A stretch of 64,000 bases of DNA, taken from positions 186,001 to 250,000 of the forward strand of contig NZ_CP043653.1 of NCBI RefSeq assembly GCF_014217685.1, written 5' to 3'. The notes beneath the pieces are model-generated. The model made no database searches, was not told the origin of the DNA, and saw only the letters and a program-made list of their open reading frames with translations. The position numbers and the translations under genes were made by a program. Position 1 is the first letter of the stretch; every line of letters starts with the position of its first letter. Positions 27,407 through 37,072 of this stretch are shown here, piece by piece. This stretch comes from Glaciihabitans sp. INWT7 (GTDB lineage Bacteria > Actinomycetota > Actinomycetes > Actinomycetales > Microbacteriaceae).

Positions 27407-27984
27407 GCAACCAGAGCAGTCTCTATCGCCGCATCACCCGGCGAGAGACCCATTCACCGCGCTCGACCATCGCCATCGCGCTTGCCGCGATCGTGATCGT
27501 GGCCTGTGTGCTCGTCGGCACCGAGATCGTGCTCGCCCTCGCCTCTCAACCGCCGCTGCTTGCCAGCCCGCGTTCCGCCGCGGACTTCCTCGTCGACGTT
27601 CCCGGCTACCCCGCGGCGACGGTGATCGGGGTGGGCGCGATCGTCGCTTTCCTCGGGCTCGCGCTCGTGATTTCGGCTCTCGCACCGGGCCGCACCGCGC
27701 GGCACGTGGTCGCGACCGAGCGCACGGCCGCAATCGTCGATAACGAGGTGATCGCCTCCGCACTCGCCCGGCACGCCGCCCGCGCCGGCAACGTCGATCC
27801 CGACAGCGTGCGCGTGAGCGTCTCGCACCGGGAGGCGGTGGTGCGGCTGACTCCGACCTCCGGGCTGCCCGTCGACCGGGCATCCGTCATCGCCGCTGTC
27901 GACGAACAGTTGCACGGGTACACGCTGCGGCGCAGTATCCGCTCGAAGATCATCGTCGCCGAATCCGGAAAGGTCGGAGCATGA
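27403..27984 (+). CDS. DUF6286-like membrane protein of the Gls24 operon
   Basis: A 193-residue membrane protein. Two transmembrane helices (about residues 24-47 and 68-90) enclose a short extracytoplasmic loop, and a soluble C-terminal domain follows with a beta-alpha pattern (DNEVIASALARHAARAGNVDPDSVRVSVSHREAVVRL). This architecture is that of the DUF6286 proteins of actinobacterial alkaline-shock operons. Start and stop overlap the neighbours by four bases. Confidence 0.75.
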   Translation: MSNQSSLYRRITRRETHSPRSTIAIALAAIVIVACVLVGTEIVLALASQPPLLASPRSAADFLVDVPGYPAATVIGVGAIVAFLGLALVISALAPGRTARHVVATERTAAIVDNEVIASALARHAARAGNVDPDSVRVSVSHREAVVRLTPTSGLPVDRASVIAAVDEQLHGYTLRRSIRSKIIVAESGKVGA

Positions 27985-28586
27985 ACAACACCAATCGCGC
28001 GCTCAACCGTGGGGTCATCACGCTGGTCGGCCTGCTGCTGCTCGCCGTCGGCGGCGCGGCCATCGCGGTGGGCAGCATCCCGAGCGTGAGCGGCGCCTGG
28101 AAGGATCTCGCTCCCGGAATCCGCACGAACCTCACGTCCTTCTTCGCCTCCGCCCCGCTCACGGGCACGGGCATCGACTGGTGGTGGATCGCCGTGCTGG
28201 CAGCGCTCGCCGTGGTCGTGATCCTGTTGCTGGTCTTCATCTTCCGGCAGGGGCACGGTCATACGGGCCGCTTCGTCGATGATGCGGCGACCGCGGAGGG
28301 GTCGACGATCGTGGACTCGAAGGTCGCCGAGCAGCTCGTGCAGGACGCGCTCGACGGGCACCCGGAGCTCGTCTCCTCGCACGTCTCCACCTACCGGGTG
28401 CGTCGCAGGCCGGTGCTCAAGGTTTCGGTCACCGCCCGCCGGGGGGTGTCGCCGAAAGACATCGTGGACACCGTGGAAACGGCACTGGACTCGCTCGAGA
28501 CCCTGCTCGGCCATCCCGTGCTCGCATCGGTGCAGGTGAGCGGAGGATTTCGCGCCCGACTCAGTTCGACCACGCGCCTCCAGTAG
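27981..28586 (+). CDS. AmaP-like membrane anchor of the Gls24 operon
   Basis: A 201-residue protein with two helices (about residues 10-32 and 63-84) and a cytoplasmic domain (residues 100-195) with an AmaP/Asp23-like pattern: VDSKVAEQLVQDALDGHPELVSSHVSTYRVRRRPVLKVSV. AmaP in staphylococci anchors Asp23 to the membrane; the same role is inferred here. The N-terminus begins MNNTNRALNR. It is the last gene of the five. Confidence 0.8.
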   Translation: MNNTNRALNRGVITLVGLLLLAVGGAAIAVGSIPSVSGAWKDLAPGIRTNLTSFFASAPLTGTGIDWWWIAVLAALAVVVILLLVFIFRQGHGHTGRFVDDAATAEGSTIVDSKVAEQLVQDALDGHPELVSSHVSTYRVRRRPVLKVSVTARRGVSPKDIVDTVETALDSLETLLGHPVLASVQVSGGFRARLSSTTRLQ

Positions 28587-28595
28587 CGCGTCGCG

Positions 28596-28639
28596 CCGCC
28601 GGCATTGACGTCAAGCCAGGACTGACGTCAAGCCGGCGG
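28596..28639. terminator. Hairpin with internal direct repeats between convergent genes
   Basis: Arms 28596-28603 and 28632-28639 pair perfectly (8 bp). The loop holds TGACGTCAAGCC at 28606-28617, repeated at 28623-28634. It sits where the Gls24 operon meets the next minus-strand gene and may terminate both; no T-run is present. Confidence 0.4.
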
Positions 28640-29122
28640 TGCGGCAGCGCCGGCGTCTTTTGGCTGACAGGGTCCTCTGACCAGCAGCGACAGAACTCCG
28701 ACCAGCAGAACCACCGCCAGGAAGATGGATGCGAGGTGCAGGCGGAGGGGGCTGCCGAGATACATCGTGAGGCCCACGGCGATCAGGGCCAGCGTCATCA
28801 CGGCCAGTGCGATCCGGTGCTGGCGCCGAAGGCCGATGAGCAACAGTACGGCGGGCACGACGTAGAGCGCGATGCTGGCGGCACCCATTCCGTTCACCGC
28901 GTCGACGAGGGGCCGCACGGCAGGCATCCCGCTGAAGACCTGGCGGAAGAACATCGCGGTGCAGTGAAACGTGAGGCCGACGATGCCGAGGCCGAGGAAC
29001 GCCACCTCTGTGGCGCTGACGCGCACGCCGGCCCGGGCAAGCGGCACCTGGGGGAGCACGAACCGGGCCACCACGATGAGCGCGCAGACCACCGCGAGGC
29101 TGATCGAGAATCCCGCGGTCAA
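28628..29122 (-). CDS. Hypothetical four- or five-helix membrane protein
   Basis: A 164-residue membrane protein (MTAGFSISLAVVCALIVVAR onward) with about five hydrophobic stretches and a Pro/Ala-rich end. The start is TTG, with only a weak GGGGA site. The pattern resembles an uncharacterised actinobacterial membrane family; no motif points to a function. It is divergent from tRNA-Arg. Confidence 0.6.
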   Translation of the reverse strand: MTAGFSISLAVVCALIVVARFVLPQVPLARAGVRVSATEVAFLGLGIVGLTFHCTAMFFRQVFSGMPAVRPLVDAVNGMGAASIALYVVPAVLLLIGLRRQHRIALAVMTLALIAVGLTMYLGSPLRLHLASIFLAVVLLVGVLSLLVRGPCQPKDAGAAAPPA

Positions 29123-29293
29123 GGTCGGCGATCCCCGCGCGAACGCGCCTCGACGAACGCTGTCTCGATCTCCATCGAAGAAGTCTCCCGCACCGGACTG
29201 GGGGAATGCTTGCGAACTCGAAACCCCGGCCGGGAATCGTGCCGGTCGAATCGGCTGGTATAGTCGTCAGGTTGGGTTTTGCGCCCAGCGCAC

Positions 29294-29366
29294 GCGCCCG
29301 TAGCTCAGCGGATAGAGCAATTGACTACGGATCAATAGGTCGGGGGTTCAAATCCCTCCGGGCGCA
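29294..29366 (+). tRNA. tRNA-Arg (ACG anticodon)
   Basis: A 73-nt tRNA. Acceptor arms GCGCCCG (29294-29300) and CGGGCGC (29359-29365) pair fully; the discriminator is A29366. Anticodon stem ATTGA/TCAAT encloses CTACGGA, with anticodon ACG at 29327-29329, which is modified to ICG and reads CGU, CGC and CGA. The T-loop is GGTTCAAATCC. Confidence 0.97.
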
Positions 29367-29850
29367 CAGAAAATAACGGGCCTGACCTGCGTTTCTTGTG
29401 AAATGGGGTCTGGCCCGTTTCTGTTTCTGCGCACATTCTGCCCACACTTCGGAGAGTATGGATCCAGGTCTTGGCCAAAAATCGATCTGATCGACTCTTT
29501 TGACCCCAGGGTTTGCGTGGGTCTCGGCTCAGCCAACCACGTTGACCAATTGACCTTTCATCAACAGGCCGGACCACACGATAGAGATGACTCGACCGTG
29601 GATCCCCTTGCTCGATCGACTACCTGTGCACAAGGGAGGAGGGCGCCGCGCTGACTTGGGTGGGTAGGGAGCCCTATGGTGATGCGTTGAATTCTACGGC
29701 AGGGCCTTCCGTTCGGGAGCTAGAAGTGCCATTGTTTAGGGACAAGCGCGAAAGCGCTCCGGCGGTGGGGCTCACCGGAACCAACCTCGGCGAATTGTCG
29801 ACAACAGTCCCTATCTCAGCACTTCTGTGCGCTTAGAGATAGGAGCCCCC
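29367..29850. other. 484-bp gene-poor stretch after tRNA-Arg
   Basis: No gene is supported here. A terminator follows the tRNA at once. The remainder looks less GC-rich than its surroundings, holds short hairpins (for example GCGCGAAAGCGC near 29749) and ends in the AGGAG site of the stress-protein gene. A minus-strand frame crossing the tRNA is an artefact. No copy of the tRNA 3' end is visible. Confidence 0.5.
29375..29426 (+). terminator. Terminator after tRNA-Arg
   Basis: Arms 29375-29387 and 29407-29419 pair at 12 of 13 positions and TTTCTGTTT follows the second arm. It starts 9 bp after the tRNA. Confidence 0.75.
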
Positions 29851-30375
29851 GTGACCGCCGCACGCGAAGCCTCGCCTACCTTCGGACCTCTGGTCGTGGG
29901 GGTTGCAGCCGGGCAGTCCGATGTCGTCGTCGAGCAGGCACGGGCCTTGGCTACTCGACTGGGCACCCAGCTCATCTGCGCCTGGGTTGACGCCGGTCGG
30001 TACGTGATCGACGAACTGCGCGACGGGAACGTTCGTTCGATGCCGATGGACCCGGATATGGGCGACGAAAGGCACGCCGGTGTCCCGGCCAATCTCCTGG
30101 CGCAACTCTCAAGACTGCTCGGCCCGGAGGGTGATAGCTGGAGCACTCGAGAGCTCGCCGGCGATCCTGCACGGGCTCTCGGACGCCTCGCCGAGGTGGT
30201 CGATGCGTCGATGATCGTGGTCGGCACCCGCCGCGCAGGCATGACCGGATCGGTTCAGGAGATGTTCAACGGCTCCGTCGCCGTTCATCTGGCGCACCGT
30301 CAACATCGGCCCGTCGTCGTCATTCCGCTGGATCCCATTCCGTTCGAACGCCCATTGCCGTGGGAAGACACATGA
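29851..30375 (+). CDS. Universal stress protein (UspA family)
   Basis: A 174-residue single-domain Usp protein. FGPLVVGVAAGQSDVVVEQARALATRLG is the first strand and helix. VDASMIVVGTRRAGMTGSVQEMFNGSVAVHLAHRQHRPVVVIP contains the ATP-binding pattern G-x2-G-x9-G(S/T) in slightly altered form. Such proteins bind ATP and are induced in growth arrest. I chose the GTG at 29851, with AGGAG just before it, rather than a GTG eight codons earlier. Confidence 0.82.
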   Translation: MTAAREASPTFGPLVVGVAAGQSDVVVEQARALATRLGTQLICAWVDAGRYVIDELRDGNVRSMPMDPDMGDERHAGVPANLLAQLSRLLGPEGDSWSTRELAGDPARALGRLAEVVDASMIVVGTRRAGMTGSVQEMFNGSVAVHLAHRQHRPVVVIPLDPIPFERPLPWEDT

Positions 30376-30565
30376 GCAGGGAGGAAGGATGCGGGGGAAG
30401 TAGGGGCGCTTTGCTGCTCGTTCGTCGCGGCCAGAGTGCGGCGAACGCGGCTGGAGCTTTCCACTGATCATGCGGCAGTCCCGTGACGAGGGTGACTGAT
30501 CCGTAACCCCAGACCGCTCGCAGTCCACACGAAGGGTCCACGTCCTTCGAACTGCGAGCTAGAGA

Positions 30566-30595
30566 GGGAAACACCCACCGAGACGGGTGTTTCCC
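30566..30595. terminator. Bidirectional terminator hairpin
   Basis: GGGAAACACCC (30566-30576) and GGGTGTTTCCC (30585-30595) form a perfect 11-bp stem with an 8-base loop, between the convergent stress-protein and ABC-permease genes. The T-run is weak. The remaining 269-bp interval shows nothing else. Confidence 0.7.
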
Positions 30596-30644
30596 CCTCG
30601 TTTCAGTCATATCTCGCGCGTGTCCCCCACCTGCCACGGATGCC

Positions 30645-31292
30645 TCACAGGGCTCGGCGACGGTAGCGCATCGCGGAGATCACCACGGAGGCCGCGAGGG
30701 CGGCAGCGCAGAGGAGGGACGCGGTCGGCCAGAGGATAGCCAGGTTGTGCGAGATCAGCCGAGTGAGCTGTGCTCCATGGATGAATCCCAGCTGTGACGC
30801 GAGCGCGGCGCCCCCGACGAGGAGGGTGGCGGGGATGAAGGTCATGAGCCGGGCGCGGGTGAAGCCGACGCTGAAGAAGAACGGCAGCTGCACAGCGAGG
30901 CCCACGGCGAAGATCAGCAATGACACGACATTCACCACGCCGAGCAACCAGAAGTCGACAGCCTCGCCGCTCGTGATTTGCACGAAGACGGCGGACGTGG
31001 TTGCAAGCACTGCGACCACCAGGTAGACCACGATGAGGGCGAGATAGCGCCCGACGACGACGTTCTGCCTGCTCATCGGCAGCGTCGCGTACAGGGTGTC
31101 GAGCCGTCCACGCTCGTCAGCGGCGAACGGATTCGACGCGAGCAGGCTCATCACGATCGCAGCCGCACCGATACCGACGGCGGGCCAGGGTGCTGCCGCC
31201 GGAGCCACCAGCACCAGGAACAGGGCCGGGGCGACCCGTTTCACGGGGGTCACGAAGTTGAGCATGTCGAAAAGGACGAACTTGGCGATCAT
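30645..31292 (-). CDS. ABC-2 type exporter, permease subunit
   Basis: A 215-residue membrane protein with six helices, typical of small ABC-2 permeases. ADERGRLDTLYATLPMSRQNVVVGRYLALIVVYLV contains the motif of the ABC-2 family that follows the first helices (Asp-Glu-(x)n-LP-x-SR). It is the last gene of a GntR-ATPase-permease operon; the ATG overlaps the ATPase stop. The exported substrate is unknown; systems with a YtrA-type GntR usually respond to cell-envelope antibiotics. Confidence 0.85.
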   Translation of the reverse strand: MIAKFVLFDMLNFVTPVKRVAPALFLVLVAPAAAPWPAVGIGAAAIVMSLLASNPFAADERGRLDTLYATLPMSRQNVVVGRYLALIVVYLVVAVLATTSAVFVQITSGEAVDFWLLGVVNVVSLLIFAVGLAVQLPFFFSVGFTRARLMTFIPATLLVGGAALASQLGFIHGAQLTRLISHNLAILWPTASLLCAAALAASVVISAMRYRRRAL

Positions 31293-32161
31293 GAGTGGAC
31301 CTCCTGCTGGGTCGAGCCGTTCCGGGCGATATGAACGATGACGTCGTCGGTGCTGGCAGCGTCGATGACTGTGGACGGGCCGAAGAGCGGCGTTGCTTCT
31401 GCCCGGATGAGGCCGTCGAATCGATTGCCGGTGTGCCGAAGACCAAGAACACTGCCGAGTGCCTCGGCCGTGAGCGTCTCTGTCCCATGCACCATTGCGA
31501 ATTCCTCGTGGAGCGCATCGACCGTGCCCGAAAACGCGATCTGGCCATTGTCGATCACGAGGATGAGGTCGGCCAGGCTCTCGAGATCCGAGGTGATGTG
31601 CGTCGAGAAGAGGATGCTGTGGGCCGGATCGATCATGAATTCCCGCAGGATATCCACGAGATCAGCGCGCGAGACGGGGTCGAGGCCGCTGGTTGGCTCA
31701 TCCAGGATCAGCAGTTCCGGGTGATGGGCGAGAGCCATCGCCAGGGACAGCTTGACTCCTTCGCCGCGCGAGAGAGTGCCCACCCGAGCGGACGTGCTGA
31801 TTCGAAAACGCTCCAGGTAGGCACCGAAGGCGGCGGGATCCCAGCTCGCAAAGAAGTTGCCGACCCGATACGTCAGGCTGCCGACCTTCCAGTCGGGTGA
31901 GACGAACGGTTGATCGAGCACCACGCCTATGCGCTCCTTGGTGGAGGCGGCTCCAGGTGCTTCTGCGCCGAAGAGTTCCACGCTCCCAGAGTTGGGTTGG
32001 AACATCCCGAGAAGCGCTTTGATGGTTGTGGTCTTACCCGACCCGTTCGGCCCGACGAAACCCATGACGAGCCCGGTGGGAAGCTCGAAGTCGACGGTGT
32101 CGAGCCGGAATGTTCCCTGGGCATGAGACATGCCCCTCACCTTCACGGCTGATGCTGTCAT
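31289..32161 (-). CDS. ABC-2 type exporter, ATP-binding subunit
   Basis: A 290-residue ATPase. Walker A is GPNGSGKTT, the signature is LSRGEGVKLSLAMA, Walker B is LLILDEPTSGLDP and the H-loop His is in STHITSDLES. I chose the ATG at MTASAVKV, which overlaps the GntR stop as ATGA and has GGAG upstream; MEQEMTAS four codons earlier is the alternative. The last 70 residues are a variable C-terminal domain. The permease gene follows with a four-base overlap. Confidence 0.92.
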   Translation of the reverse strand: MTASAVKVRGMSHAQGTFRLDTVDFELPTGLVMGFVGPNGSGKTTTIKALLGMFQPNSGSVELFGAEAPGAASTKERIGVVLDQPFVSPDWKVGSLTYRVGNFFASWDPAAFGAYLERFRISTSARVGTLSRGEGVKLSLAMALAHHPELLILDEPTSGLDPVSRADLVDILREFMIDPAHSILFSTHITSDLESLADLILVIDNGQIAFSGTVDALHEEFAMVHGTETLTAEALGSVLGLRHTGNRFDGLIRAEATPLFGPSTVIDAASTDDVIVHIARNGSTQQEVHS

Positions 32162-32532
32162 TTCTTGCTCCATTTCTCATCCAGAAGGATGTCCAGTTCG
32201 GCGCGCGTGATGCGTGCGCCGCGTGCTGCTGCCGCGAGTTCGGTCAGAGCGGCATCGAGCCGGCCGCCCAGGGCCGCTCTGGCACTGTCCACATCGACCG
32301 CCATCACGAGAAAGCCTCGGCCGTGTTCGTTGATCACGACGCGCTCCGCGACGAGGTCGTTGTAGGCACGCGTGACTGTCATCAGGCTGACCCGCAGGTC
32401 GGCCGCCAGCTGCCGTAACGAGGGGAGCTGTTCCCCCACGTGAAGATCGCCGCCATAGATCGCCGAACGAACCTGGGACTTGATCTGCTCATACATCGGC
32501 ACGCCAGAACTCGACGACAAGACGATTTCCAC
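32158..32532 (-). CDS. GntR family regulator, YtrA type
   Basis: A 124-residue short GntR regulator. PMYEQIKSQVRSAIYGGDLHVGEQLPSLRQLAADLRVSLMTVTRAYNDLVAE is the winged-helix DNA-binding domain; the small C-terminal part is that of the YtrA subfamily. These repress the ABC exporter operon they head. The GTG start has GGAGG four bases upstream. A CTGTA/TACAG dyad precedes the gene. Confidence 0.9.
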   Translation of the reverse strand: MEIVLSSSSGVPMYEQIKSQVRSAIYGGDLHVGEQLPSLRQLAADLRVSLMTVTRAYNDLVAERVVINEHGRGFLVMAVDVDSARAALGGRLDAALTELAAAARGARITRAELDILLDEKWSKK

Positions 32533-32540
32533 GAGTCCTC

Positions 32541-32562
32541 CACTGTATAGGTACACAAGTAC
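32541..32562. promoter_or_regulatory. Candidate operator of the GntR/ABC operon
   Basis: CTGTA and TACAG arms enclose a 12-base centre that itself holds GTAC twice (GTACACAAGTAC). It lies directly upstream of the gntR ribosome-binding site, where a YtrA-type repressor would act. The extent of the dyad is short, so the call is tentative. Confidence 0.35.
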
Positions 32563-32771
32563 AGTACGTCGATTCCGCGCACATCGCAACTGCGATCGGT
32601 GCGCGTCGCCGGTGCGGATTCCCAGCACTTCCGTAGGCCGGGAGGCGCGGCATCCGACGCACGGTTCAATACGCTGAGAGGCCTGATCGGCGCACGCTGA
32701 CACAGCCTCGGCCGGTCGTTTAGAGACGGCTGGCGTGAGCCGTCCACCTCCAGGAAGGCACGGCTCCCCGC

Positions 32772-33398
32772 ATGGAATTCACCGGCTTCACCGCCGCGGC
32801 CGGCGATTTCTTCACCGAACTGGCTGCCAACAACAATCGCGAGTTCTTCACGGCGCACCGGGAGGTCTACGACCGGGTGGTGCGGCATCCGCTGGACCTC
32901 TTGCTGAGTGAAGCGGAAGGGGAATACGGGCCCGGACGGGTGATGCGACCGAACCGGGATGTGCGATTCAGCGCAGACAAGAGCCCCTACCGCATCGGCG
33001 CGAGCATGTGGGCCGGCACGGTCGGCGGCGTCTACCTGAACCTCCAACCCGGAGGCATCGATGCCGGTGGCGGTCTCTACGGCCCGAGCCGGGACCAGCT
33101 CGAGCGGGGGCGACGAGCGATCGACGCCAAGCCGACGGCGGCAGCGGAACTGGCCGGGATCGTGCGGCGACTCGAGGCCGACGGATTCGAGCTCGCGGGC
33201 CCGTCGCTCACCACCAGCCCCAAGGGATTCACGCGGGACCATCCTCATATCGCGCTGCTGCGGCTGCGTCACTATGCCGCGCTGACTCAGCTGCCGATCG
33301 ACGCCTCCGCTGACGCCATCCACGACGTGTGGTCACGGGTGAAGCCGCTCATCGAGTGGACGAACACGCACATCGGCGCGGCGACCTCCCAGCCATAG
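32772..33398 (+). CDS. DUF2461 family protein
   Basis: A 208-residue soluble protein of the DUF2461/TIGR02453 family. NNNREFFTAHREVYDRVVRHPL, NRDVRFSADKSPYRIGASMW with the conserved RFSxDKxPY core, and GFTRDHPHIALLRLRHYAAL are its signatures. The function of the family is unknown. It stands alone between the GntR operon and mmsA. Confidence 0.92.
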   Translation: MEFTGFTAAAGDFFTELAANNNREFFTAHREVYDRVVRHPLDLLLSEAEGEYGPGRVMRPNRDVRFSADKSPYRIGASMWAGTVGGVYLNLQPGGIDAGGGLYGPSRDQLERGRRAIDAKPTAAAELAGIVRRLEADGFELAGPSLTTSPKGFTRDHPHIALLRLRHYAALTQLPIDASADAIHDVWSRVKPLIEWTNTHIGAATSQP

Positions 33399-33695
33399 GC
33401 GACCGCGTACTGCACTCCGGACGGTGGACCGCTTCCTCGGACCACCGATCTTATTCAGTCGGTAATCCGAAACTCACCCGGAGAGTCGACCATTCAGCTG
33501 CGGATCTCCGCGGCGGTGACGATACGGGCCCTCATGACACGACGACTGTCCCTGGCCCGGGAGCGAGGCGTGACGACTGTCGCAGTCGCACGCGCCGACA
33601 CGCGGAGGCGGGCGTCGTGCGCTGGCTTGCACCCTGCGCCGGGCCTACATTGAGAGAGCCCCGCGAGCAGACCCCAGAGGAATGAGAACCACAGC
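33399..33695. other. 297-bp interval before mmsA
   Basis: No gene is seen. The end carries AGAGGAATGAGAACCACAGC before the mmsA ATG, a usable ribosome-binding site. A TTGCAC/TACATT pair near 33627-33651 has only a 13-base spacer and is not a convincing promoter. Confidence 0.4.
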
Positions 33696-35210
<1,515 letters not shown>

Positions 35211-35221
35211 TCGCGGGCGGG

Positions 35222-36301
35222 TCAGCTGCGCACGACCCGCAATCTGAGCCAGGAGGCGAACGACTCGATCTCTCTGTCGACCGCTGCGCGAGTCACCCTG
35301 TCGAAGGGTTCGTCCTCGTGCACGCGGTGCACCACGAACCGCCCGGTGTCGCGCTCGGAGCGGGCATCCACTTTGCCCACCAATCGGTCGCCGTGCAGGA
35401 TCGGCAGTGCGAACTGGCCCCAGACGCGCGTCTCCGCCGGCTTGTACATCTCGAGCGCGTAGTCGAATTCGAACAGTCTGGCCACCCGCTGCGGATCGGT
35501 CATCAGCCGGTCGAATGGGGAGAGCAGCGCGGTGCGGCCATCGAACGGCCGGTCGAGTTGGGCCGGATCGACCCGCCATCTGCCCGGGACCCCGTCGATG
35601 GACGCCGGCTCACCCACCGGTACTGTGCCGTGCAGCTCGGTCGGCGACACGGCGATGCTGTCCCGCATGATTCCGCAGGCCGTGAGCAGCCGCTCACTGC
35701 GGATGCGGCGGGCCTCGGTGGCAGGCACTTCTGGCACCGGCGCGAAGACCCGCTCGGCGAGGTCCCAGATGCGCAGTCGTCCGGTGCGGCCCACCACCGC
35801 GAGCTCGCCGGCCATGTGCAGGCATTCGAGCATCTGGGTCACGTTGCGGTTGTTGGTCCAGCCGGTAGACGGCCAGGGCGCGACGGCCTCATCCGGGATG
35901 TCGCGTGAGGTCTTCGGCCCCTCGTCGGCGATGCGATCGAGGATGCTTCGGGCGAAGGCGGCGTTGTCGTCCATCCAGCCGCGGGTCTTGGTGCGATCCG
36001 CCCAGGTGCGCATGCCCGCGAGGTACAGCCCAAGGTCGGACATGGGCCGAAGCATCCATCCGCGCTCGAACAGCGCTCCCTCGCTGAGGGCCCGCTCCGT
36101 GTCGACCGGGCGGTAGGACGATCCGAGGCGCGACCAGCAGCTGTGGTCGGCGGCCGGGGCGATCGTGGTGGTCAGTTCGACCCTCAGCATGGCGATGCCC
36201 TGCACCAGCTCGAGAACATCATTCGGCGCGGTGGCATCCAGAAGCGCGGCGCGCACGGCGATCCGCCGGGCTTCCGGTCTGGTCAGGCTGATGACGGCCA
36301 T
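35222..36301 (-). CDS. YcaQ/AlkX-like winged-helix DNA glycosylase family
   Basis: A 359-residue protein of the HTH_42 (YcaQ) family, members of which unhook DNA interstrand crosslinks. The winged-helix part reads DEGPKTSRDIPDEAV...NRNVTQMLECLHMAGELAVVGRTGRLRIWDLAERV and the C-terminal beta domain FDYALEMYKPAETRVWGQFALPILHGDRLVGKVDARSERDTGRF. Residues that decide between the AlkZ and AlkX types could not be placed with certainty. It is convergent to mmsA with an 11-bp gap. Confidence 0.8.
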   Translation of the reverse strand: MAVISLTRPEARRIAVRAALLDATAPNDVLELVQGIAMLRVELTTTIAPAADHSCWSRLGSSYRPVDTERALSEGALFERGWMLRPMSDLGLYLAGMRTWADRTKTRGWMDDNAAFARSILDRIADEGPKTSRDIPDEAVAPWPSTGWTNNRNVTQMLECLHMAGELAVVGRTGRLRIWDLAERVFAPVPEVPATEARRIRSERLLTACGIMRDSIAVSPTELHGTVPVGEPASIDGVPGRWRVDPAQLDRPFDGRTALLSPFDRLMTDPQRVARLFEFDYALEMYKPAETRVWGQFALPILHGDRLVGKVDARSERDTGRFVVHRVHEDEPFDRVTRAAVDREIESFASWLRLRVVRS

Positions 36302-36427
36302 CGATCAACGGTAGTCCGCGGCATCCGGATCCGGCCAGCGGGATCGAGAATCCGAATGATCGTCGAAGTTAAGAACCCTCTCATGCAAGCCTCCCTTGCG
36401 TCTCATCCGCGGCTCGCAGACTCAACC

Positions 36428-36468
36428 TGTGGCCGATAAGCCACACAGCCCCACCGCCTGAAGCGGTG
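36428..36468 (+). promoter_or_regulatory. Two hairpins in the leader of the secreted His-rich gene
   Basis: TGTGGC (36428-36433) and GCCACA (36440-36445) form one perfect stem; CACCGC (36452-36457) and GCGGTG (36463-36468) form another. They follow each other with 6 bases between and end 18 bases before the ATG, near the ribosome-binding site (GAGAGG). This could be a structured leader RNA; no known riboswitch consensus was recognised. Confidence 0.4.
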
Positions 36469-36486
36469 ATTCTGAGAGGCCAGACA

Positions 36487-36948
36487 ATGTTCACCACCAA
36501 GAAGACAGTCACCATCGTGGCGCTCGCCCTCGCCGGCGCCCTGTCGGTCGGCGCGGTCGCGTCGGCGCAGGCCCAGAGCGGCTCGGCGGGTCGGGCAGAG
36601 GACCGCACCCCGACAACCTCCGTTTCTCCCGCCCCGGTCTCCGATGACAACGGCCTTCGCGGCAATGGCACGGCCGACGACTCGGGGATCCCAGCGACGC
36701 CGGGCACCACTCCGGCACCGGTGCCGTCGTCCGGGTTGCCGACGGATGCCGATCACCCGCAGGGTGACGACAGCATCGGTCGGGTCGACGATGCCGACGG
36801 CGACGAAGCCGGCGAGGACAGCCACTCCGGTGCCTCGGACGACGGCGTCGGGCACGAGGGCGTCGGGCACGACATCGGCGACGACCACGGCGACGCGTCG
36901 GGTCACAACTCGGGTCACGACGCCAGCCACGGCGGATCCCGCCACTGA
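36487..36948 (+). CDS. Secreted Asp/His-rich protein
   Basis: A 153-residue exported protein. Residues 1-29 are a Sec signal peptide (KKTVTIVALALAGALSVGAVASAQA). The mature chain is Ser/Pro-rich and then acidic; the last 45 residues are rich in His, Asp and Gly (GHEGVGHDIGDDHGDASGHN), which suggests metal binding in the envelope. The stop TGA is followed in the same frame by another His/Arg/Lys-rich stretch encoded by a 9-bp repeat, so the chain may once have been longer. No domain is recognised. Confidence 0.7.
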   Translation: MFTTKKTVTIVALALAGALSVGAVASAQAQSGSAGRAEDRTPTTSVSPAPVSDDNGLRGNGTADDSGIPATPGTTPAPVPSSGLPTDADHPQGDDSIGRVDDADGDEAGEDSHSGASDDGVGHEGVGHDIGDDHGDASGHNSGHDASHGGSRH

Positions 36949-36957
36949 CCGCACAAT

Positions 36958-37020
36958 CACCACAAGCACTGCCTGCACCGCAAGCACCGCCAGCACCGCA
37001 AGCACCGCCAGCACCGCCAC
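36958..37020. repeat. 9-bp tandem repeat downstream of the His-rich gene
   Basis: Seven copies of a degenerate 9-bp unit (CACCGCMAG) run from 36958 to 37020; two 18-bp units within (36976-36993, 36994-37011) are identical. In the frame of the upstream gene the repeat reads as His/Lys/Arg/Gln repeats. Confidence 0.85.
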
Positions 37021-37036
37021 ACAGCAGCGCCACCGC

Positions 37037-37072
37037 AACGGGCTATCGACTCTCCAGAGCCGGTAGCCCGTT
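37037..37072 (+). terminator. Hairpin after the His-rich gene
   Basis: AACGGGCTA (37037-37045) and TAGCCCGTT (37064-37072) form a perfect 9-bp stem. There is no clear T-run. It probably ends the secreted-protein transcript. Confidence 0.5.

Noticed and set aside
29294-29366. tRNA-Arg as the attachment site of a present prophage
   Set aside because: No integrase, phage genes or duplicated tRNA end is visible in the window.
29332-29577. Minus-strand frame ending in PEGFEPPTY
   Set aside because: Its C-terminus is the antisense of tRNA-Arg, a known annotation artefact.
33627-33651. TTGCAC/TACATT as an mmsA promoter
   Set aside because: The spacer is 13 bases, too short for a usual sigma-70-type promoter.
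36958-37020. Tandem repeat as a CRISPR array
   Set aside because: The units are 9 bp and contiguous, with no unique spacers and no cas genes.
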